Source of the DNA: Roseiflexus sp. RS-1
GTDB lineage: Bacteria; Chloroflexota; Chloroflexia; Chloroflexales; Roseiflexaceae
Assembly (NCBI RefSeq): GCF_000016665.1
Contig: NC_009523.1
Location: 5,641,501 to 5,705,500 of the forward strand
Reading direction: 5' to 3'
Length of the DNA: 64,000 bases
Shown: in pieces, positions 59,758 to 64,000 of the stretch
How positions within the stretch are numbered: position 1 is the stretch's first letter
Layout: the number at the start of each line of letters is the position of its first letter
Notes under the pieces: generated by a model
What the model was told of the DNA's origin: nothing
Database searches by the model: none
The model's input: the letters and a program-made list of their open reading frames with translations, nothing else
Translations under genes and position numbers: made by a program

Positions 59758-61830
59758 TCAGCGTATCACAAGCGGGAGAAACGCGCGCTCTGTCAGGCAG
59801 ATGGCAGTGAAATCCTGAGCGTCTTGATCTGGCGGCAGCGTCACCGCGCGCTGCGCCGGCTCAATAAGACAACCCGGTTTCTCTGCGCGAAGTGCATAAA
59901 CCCCTGATGAAAGACCGCTGAGCGCGTAGAACCCGTTCGCGTCGGTCGTCGCGCTGCGCTCACCCGCGCTCACCGTCACCCCCGCCACCCCGTTGCCCGC
60001 GCCGTCCGTCACCCGTCCGCTAATCGTGTAGGTCAGCAGCGTGGCGGTAAAATCCTGACCGCTGAGATGATCGCTGACCGTCACCGTCCGGCTTGCCGGG
60101 GTGATCTGGTAGCCGCTGCGCGTCGCCGTCAGCGTGTAGACGCCTGTCGGCAGACCGCTGATCGTGTAGAACCCGGTCGCATCGGTCGTCGCGCTGCGCG
60201 CGCCTGCGCTCACCGTCACCCCCGCCACTCCGTTGCCTGCGCCGTCCGTCACCCGTCCGCTGATAGTGCAGCGATTGGGGTCGATAAGAAGGGTATACAG
60301 ATTGGTCTGCGATGTTATAAACACCTGACCGCAGATCACAGCGCGAGCATACGCCCACTCCGACAGCAACTGGACTGTCCCCTCTTCCGTTCCATCCGAA
60401 CGCCAGAACCCGAATTTATCCCTATGAGCGAAATCATCATCGACGTTGAAGAAGAGCATGGTATGCAGGGCGGTCAGGCTTGCGCCAATACTCAGACTGC
60501 TCAGATTGGAACGCCAGAGGTCGTTAGTAATAATATCTTTGACCATAACCGTGCCTGCTGCCGTGCCGTCGCTCCTCCACAACTCGCGCCCGTGAACGCC
60601 GTCCTCGGCAATGAAGAAGAGCGTCCCGTTCAAGACGACAAAAGGAGTCGGGTACAGCGCATGCCCCGAACCCTCGTCAATGTCTTTGACCATAACCGTG
60701 CCTGCTGCCGTGCCATCGCTCTTCCACAACTCACGCCCGTGAATGCCGTCATTAGCGTTGAAAAAGAGTGTATTGCTCACGACTGTCAGGTGCGAGAAAT
60801 ACCCCAGTCCACCGGCAGGAAGGTCAGATTCAGATGAGCGGATGTCTTTGACCATAAATGTACCTTCTGGGGTTCCATCACTGCGCATGAGTTCGGTATC
60901 ACACCCCATAAACCATCCCTCGCGCCGCTCACCACCGACGAAGAAGAGCACACCGTTCATGAACGCGAAGTGTGTCAGACCGGTATCAATACAGAGCCTG
61001 TCCCTGACCAGCACTGTGCCTTCCGGCGTTCCATCGCTCTTCCAGAGACTGTCGTAGGTTGCAATGAAGAGCGTACCGTTGTTGACCAGTAGCGCGCTCC
61101 AATAGTCTAATCCGCCATTTCTGATCAGGAAAGTTCCTTCGTATGTTCCGTCACTGCGCCACAAACCGACCTCGCCGCTATTGGCGATGAAGTACAGCGT
61201 ATCATTCATAACCGCCAGCGTTTCGTTTCCTGTGAGCGCGCTTCCCGGTCCTGGATGAATATCCCGCACCAGCATCGTACCGTCGGGCGTGCCGTCGCTG
61301 CGCCATAACTCGAAACCATGCACCCCGTCATTCGCAATGAAGAAGAGCGCGTTCCCCACACCGATCAATTGGACATCCCCATATACTCCGGCGTGGAAAC
61401 TCCCCTGGCTCCCGACGCGAATATCCCGCACCAGCGTCGTACCGTCGGGCGTACCGTCGCTGCGCCATAACTCGAAACCATGCACTCCATCATCGGCGAC
61501 AAAAAAGAGGGTATCGCCGACAACCCGAAATCCCAGAATTTCATTGCTTCCCGGACCGTGACGAATGACCCTGACCAGTTGGGTTCCGCCGGGTGTGCCG
61601 TCGCTGCGCCACAACCCGAAACCGTGGACCCCGTCATTGGCGGCGAAGAAGAACATGCCACGAAAGACTGTTGCTCTCGAGAACTGCGAAAATGTCTTGA
61701 GCAGAAGAGGCTCGTTTGCGTATGCAACCGGATCGGACGATGGAACGAGAAGCGTTACGGAGAAGATAAGCGTGAGAAGTACGACGAGACTGCGGATGAA
61801 AAACCGGCTGTGTTGCTGGCTGCGATGCAT
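59758..61830 (-). CDS. Surface protein with ELWxxDGT repeats and carboxypeptidase-like domains
   Basis: 690 residues. A long signal peptide (FFIRSLVVLLTLIFSVTLLV, cleavage probably after AYA) is followed by about ten repeats of about 45 residues with the core HGFELWRSDGTPDGTTLVRD (variants LWRSDGTPGGTQLVR, RELWKSDGTAAGTVMVKD). These are predicted beta-propeller-like blades. The C-terminus has two carboxypeptidase-regulatory-like beta-sandwiches (ISGRVTDGAGNGVAGVTVSA, twice, at about 530-600 and 605-680). It ends FLPLVIR, a short tail that I recall in related secreted proteins. The start has AGGAGG. Function unknown, extracellular. Confidence 0.85.
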   Translation of the reverse strand: MHRSQQHSRFFIRSLVVLLTLIFSVTLLVPSSDPVAYANEPLLLKTFSQFSRATVFRGMFFFAANDGVHGFGLWRSDGTPGGTQLVRVIRHGPGSNEILGFRVVGDTLFFVADDGVHGFELWRSDGTPDGTTLVRDIRVGSQGSFHAGVYGDVQLIGVGNALFFIANDGVHGFELWRSDGTPDGTMLVRDIHPGPGSALTGNETLAVMNDTLYFIANSGEVGLWRSDGTYEGTFLIRNGGLDYWSALLVNNGTLFIATYDSLWKSDGTPEGTVLVRDRLCIDTGLTHFAFMNGVLFFVGGERREGWFMGCDTELMRSDGTPEGTFMVKDIRSSESDLPAGGLGYFSHLTVVSNTLFFNANDGIHGRELWKSDGTAAGTVMVKDIDEGSGHALYPTPFVVLNGTLFFIAEDGVHGRELWRSDGTAAGTVMVKDIITNDLWRSNLSSLSIGASLTALHTMLFFNVDDDFAHRDKFGFWRSDGTEEGTVQLLSEWAYARAVICGQVFITSQTNLYTLLIDPNRCTISGRVTDGAGNGVAGVTVSAGARSATTDATGFYTISGLPTGVYTLTATRSGYQITPASRTVTVSDHLSGQDFTATLLTYTISGRVTDGAGNGVAGVTVSAGERSATTDANGFYALSGLSSGVYALRAEKPGCLIEPAQRAVTLPPDQDAQDFTAICLTERAFLPLVIR

Positions 61831-61931
61831 TGCACGTCCTCCTGGTTGTGTCGAAATGTGGGTTGGGTCGGCAGAAAGATAGCAATTGTTTCAATATGGT
61901 CACTCCATGTAACGTTGAGAAGCGTAACAGG

Positions 61932-61960
61932 TTGCACCCGATCTGCTGGCATGGTATACT
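61932..61960 (+). promoter_or_regulatory. Promoter of the PP2C gene
   Basis: TTGCAC (61932-61937), a 17-nt spacer and TATACT (61955-61960), about 40 bp before the start codon of the phosphatase gene. Confidence 0.6.
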
Positions 61961-61998
61961 TGCGCGTCAATGATGGATGCCTCCCGCCGGAGGAGCCT

Positions 61999-63411
61999 AT
62001 GAAACTGCGCCATAGCGCTCGCACTGACGTTGGCAGAACGCGCGATCATAATGAAGACGATTTCGGCGTTGGCGAAGGCGCAGGGGTCGAGCAGTACGGC
62101 GAATTGCTGATCGTCTGCGACGGCATGGGAGGGCATGCCGCCGGTGAAGTTGCCAGCCGGCTCGGTGTCGAGACGATCCTCAGCACCTACTACAGTGATG
62201 CCTCCCCTGATCGCGTCGATGTGTTGCGCCGCGCATTCGAGCGCGCCAATGCACGCATTCACGCCGAAGGGCGCGGCGCAATGGGCACCACCGGCGTTGC
62301 AGCCCTGTTCTACCAGGGGATGCTGCACGTCGCCAATGTTGGCGACAGTCGCGCCTATCTGATCCGCAACGACGAGATCTGCCAGGTCTCACGCGACCAT
62401 TCGCTGGTCGGTGAGCAGGTGGCAGCCGGGGTGATCACCGCCGACCAGGCGCGGTCGAGTTACTATCGCAATGTGATTACCCGCGCTCTGGGGTATCAGT
62501 CCGAGGTGCAGGTCGATCTGTTCCATCTGCCGCTCCAGGCGGGTGATATGGTGATCCTCTGCTCCGACGGGTTGCACGGTCTGGTCGGCGATGAAGAGAT
62601 CTGCGAGATTGTGCGCTCGATGCCCCTCGCCGATGCAGTTGATCGGTTGATCGATCTGGCGAACGAACGTGGCGGAACGGATAACATCACCGCAATTGTC
62701 GCGCAAGTCGACGAACTCGACGCGCTTCCAGCGACGACCGACGATGCTGAACCCGAACGCGCAACCGTCGAACTGCCGACAACGGTAACGAGCGCAACTG
62801 TCGAGTTCCCTGCAACTGCCCGATTTCCGGCGGAACCTGCCACCGAACGCATCTCACCGCCCCCTGCCGCCCCCCCAACCGCTCCTCCTCCACCTGCACT
62901 TCCACCACAACGTGAGTCTGTGCCCCGACGGATGAACTGGTTGGGGGCGACACTGGCGACGGCGCTCTTTGCCGGGCTTGTGGCAGTGACCCTCTTTGTG
63001 GCATATCCGTCGGTGCTGGCGCCGGGTCCGGCGAATCTTGCGCCCGCCGAACCGCAGCCAACGATTGCAGCAACCCAGGCGCCGCCAGCTAACGTTCCCC
63101 CGACCGATATTCCCACCCTCCAACCGCCAACTCAGAACCCCGCCATCATTCCTGCCACACCGTCAACACCATCACCTTCGGCAACACAACCGACTATGGC
63201 AACACCTTCACCTTCCGCAGCACAACCAGGTACAGCAACACCTTCACCTTCCGCGACACAACCGGGTACGGCGTCGCCATCACCCGGCGTTACCGACACG
63301 ATTGCGCCAGCAGTCACCGCAACGCCAGGGGCGTCGCCAGCGACGCTCATTGCCACCCCGACGCGCACTCCGATACCGTTGACGCCGCTGACACGCACCC
63401 CGACGCCATAG
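61999..63411 (+). CDS. PP2C-family protein phosphatase with C-terminal TM helix
   Basis: 470 residues. The catalytic domain (about 1-240) has RTDVGRTRDHNEDDFGV, LLIVCDGMGGHAAGEVASR, VANVGDSRAYLI, SRDHSLVGEQVAAG, VILCSDGLHGLV and ERGGTDNITAIV, with the metal-binding Asp all in place. A Pro-rich linker, one membrane helix (NWLGATLATALFAGLVAVTL, about 313-335) and a Thr/Pro/Ser-rich outer tail of about 130 residues follow. The start has GGAGGAG 5 nt upstream. Bacterial members of this type reverse Ser/Thr kinase signalling; no kinase gene is in the window. Confidence 0.92.
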   Translation: MKLRHSARTDVGRTRDHNEDDFGVGEGAGVEQYGELLIVCDGMGGHAAGEVASRLGVETILSTYYSDASPDRVDVLRRAFERANARIHAEGRGAMGTTGVAALFYQGMLHVANVGDSRAYLIRNDEICQVSRDHSLVGEQVAAGVITADQARSSYYRNVITRALGYQSEVQVDLFHLPLQAGDMVILCSDGLHGLVGDEEICEIVRSMPLADAVDRLIDLANERGGTDNITAIVAQVDELDALPATTDDAEPERATVELPTTVTSATVEFPATARFPAEPATERISPPPAAPPTAPPPPALPPQRESVPRRMNWLGATLATALFAGLVAVTLFVAYPSVLAPGPANLAPAEPQPTIAATQAPPANVPPTDIPTLQPPTQNPAIIPATPSTPSPSATQPTMATPSPSAAQPGTATPSPSATQPGTASPSPGVTDTIAPAVTATPGASPATLIATPTRTPIPLTPLTRTPTP

Positions 63412-63468
63412 TGCGCCGGAGTATGGTACAATACTCGCATACGTGTTCGCATGCAGGGCAGGGTCGCT

Positions 63469-64000
63469 ATGCCAATACGGGTGCTCGACGCGACAGTAGC
63501 CGCTCAGATCGCCGCCGGCGAGGTGATCGAACGCCCCGCTTCGGTGGTGCGTGAACTGGTCGAAAATGCGCTCGACGCCGGCGCGCGCCGCATTGCCGTG
63601 GAAGCGCGCGGCGGCGGGTTGCGTGAAATCCGGGTGCAGGACGATGGGTGCGGCATTCCCGCCGATGAAGTCGAACTTGCATTCGCGCGCCACGCCACCT
63701 CGAAATTGTCCACCGCCGACGATCTGTGGTCGATCTCAACCCTCGGCTTCCGCGGCGAGGCGCTCCCGTCCATCGCCGCCGTTGCACAGGTAATCTGCAT
63801 CACCCGCGCTGCGGGGGCGGACGTCGGCGTTGAGCTGCGGATCGCAGGCGGCGAGGTGCAGGCGATCATGCCGCGCGGATGTTCGCCGGGCACGACGATC
63901 AGCGTGCGCAACCTGTTCTACAATACGCCGGTTCGGCGTGAGTTCCTCCGCTCCGACGCCACCGAGTCGGCTGCAATTACGGCGGTCGTCACCCAGTATG
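63469..64000 (+). CDS. mutL: DNA mismatch repair protein MutL, N-terminal part
   Basis: 177 residues are visible; the gene leaves the window. The GHKL ATPase motifs are QIAAGEVIERPASVVRELVE, NALDAGARRIAVEA, VQDDGCGIPADEVELAFARH, the lid ATSKLSTADDL and STLGFRGEALPSIAAVA, then the SPGTTISVRNLFYNTPVR segment. Start: ATG at 63469 with AGGG upstream; an in-frame ATG at 63451 would add six residues. It belongs to MutS-dependent mismatch repair. Confidence 0.96.
   Translation, partial: MPIRVLDATVAAQIAAGEVIERPASVVRELVENALDAGARRIAVEARGGGLREIRVQDDGCGIPADEVELAFARHATSKLSTADDLWSISTLGFRGEALPSIAAVAQVICITRAAGADVGVELRIAGGEVQAIMPRGCSPGTTISVRNLFYNTPVRREFLRSDATESAAITAVVTQY

Overview
The window looks like a chromosomal segment of a filamentous anoxygenic phototroph of the Chloroflexota, most like Roseiflexus. 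This is inferred from the high GC content, the dense dispersed intergenic repeats, lipoproteins with Pro/Thr linkers, a split FeoB with a FeoA-DtxR-type regulator, and a fused ADP-forming acyl-CoA synthetase beside a BioD-like/DRTGG protein. No rRNA, tRNA or CRISPR array was recognised.

Layout. 1-3.0 kb: three exported proteins of unknown function (two lipoproteins and a small secreted protein) on the minus strand, with a decayed IS630-type transposase. 3.7-5.6 kb: a NarL/DesK-type two-component pair. 5.6-7.9 kb: two paralogous membrane proteins. 7.9-10 kb: a HEPN/MNT nucleotidyltransferase pair followed by the RNA ligase RtcB. 10-12.5 kb: an IS4-like transposase and a 78-bp tandem repeat array. 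12.5-16 kb: an iron operon (membrane-anchored DtxR/FeoA regulator, FeoB GTPase, FeoB permease) with a clear promoter and a DtxR-like palindrome. 16.1-17 kb: an orphan DNA methyltransferase. 17.3-23.5 kb: two nearly identical IS110 elements flanking ligA and an alpha/beta hydrolase. 23.6-36.5 kb: cell-envelope and general metabolism genes (glycosyltransferase, LCP protein, thioesterase, DDAH-like hydrolase with an M20 peptidase, BioY, WecA-like transferase, RMD1/DUF155 protein, VOC dioxygenase, Kef-type antiporter). 36.8-39.1 kb: a second MNT/HEPN module and an ECF sigma/anti-sigma pair. 39.3-64 kb: mostly housekeeping genes (eno, BioD-like/Acd pair, leuS, prs, EF-G-like GTPase, folC, molybdo-enzyme, aroK, aroB, mutL) with an ELWxxDGT-repeat surface protein and a PP2C phosphatase.

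The most interesting material is non-coding. Each IS110 copy carries a leader with two stem-loops whose internal segments match the element's own ends and its target, as expected of a bridge (seek) RNA. Both copies sit in the same kind of dispersed repeat, and an empty copy of that repeat is present in the window. Other leads are the feo promoter/operator with a membrane-tethered regulator, HEPN/MNT next to rtcB, a PD-(D/E)xK-like orphan protein, a zinc-finger/LCP fusion, an 80-bp MITE-like pair, and GAGAACT repeats that supply the stop codons of two unrelated genes.
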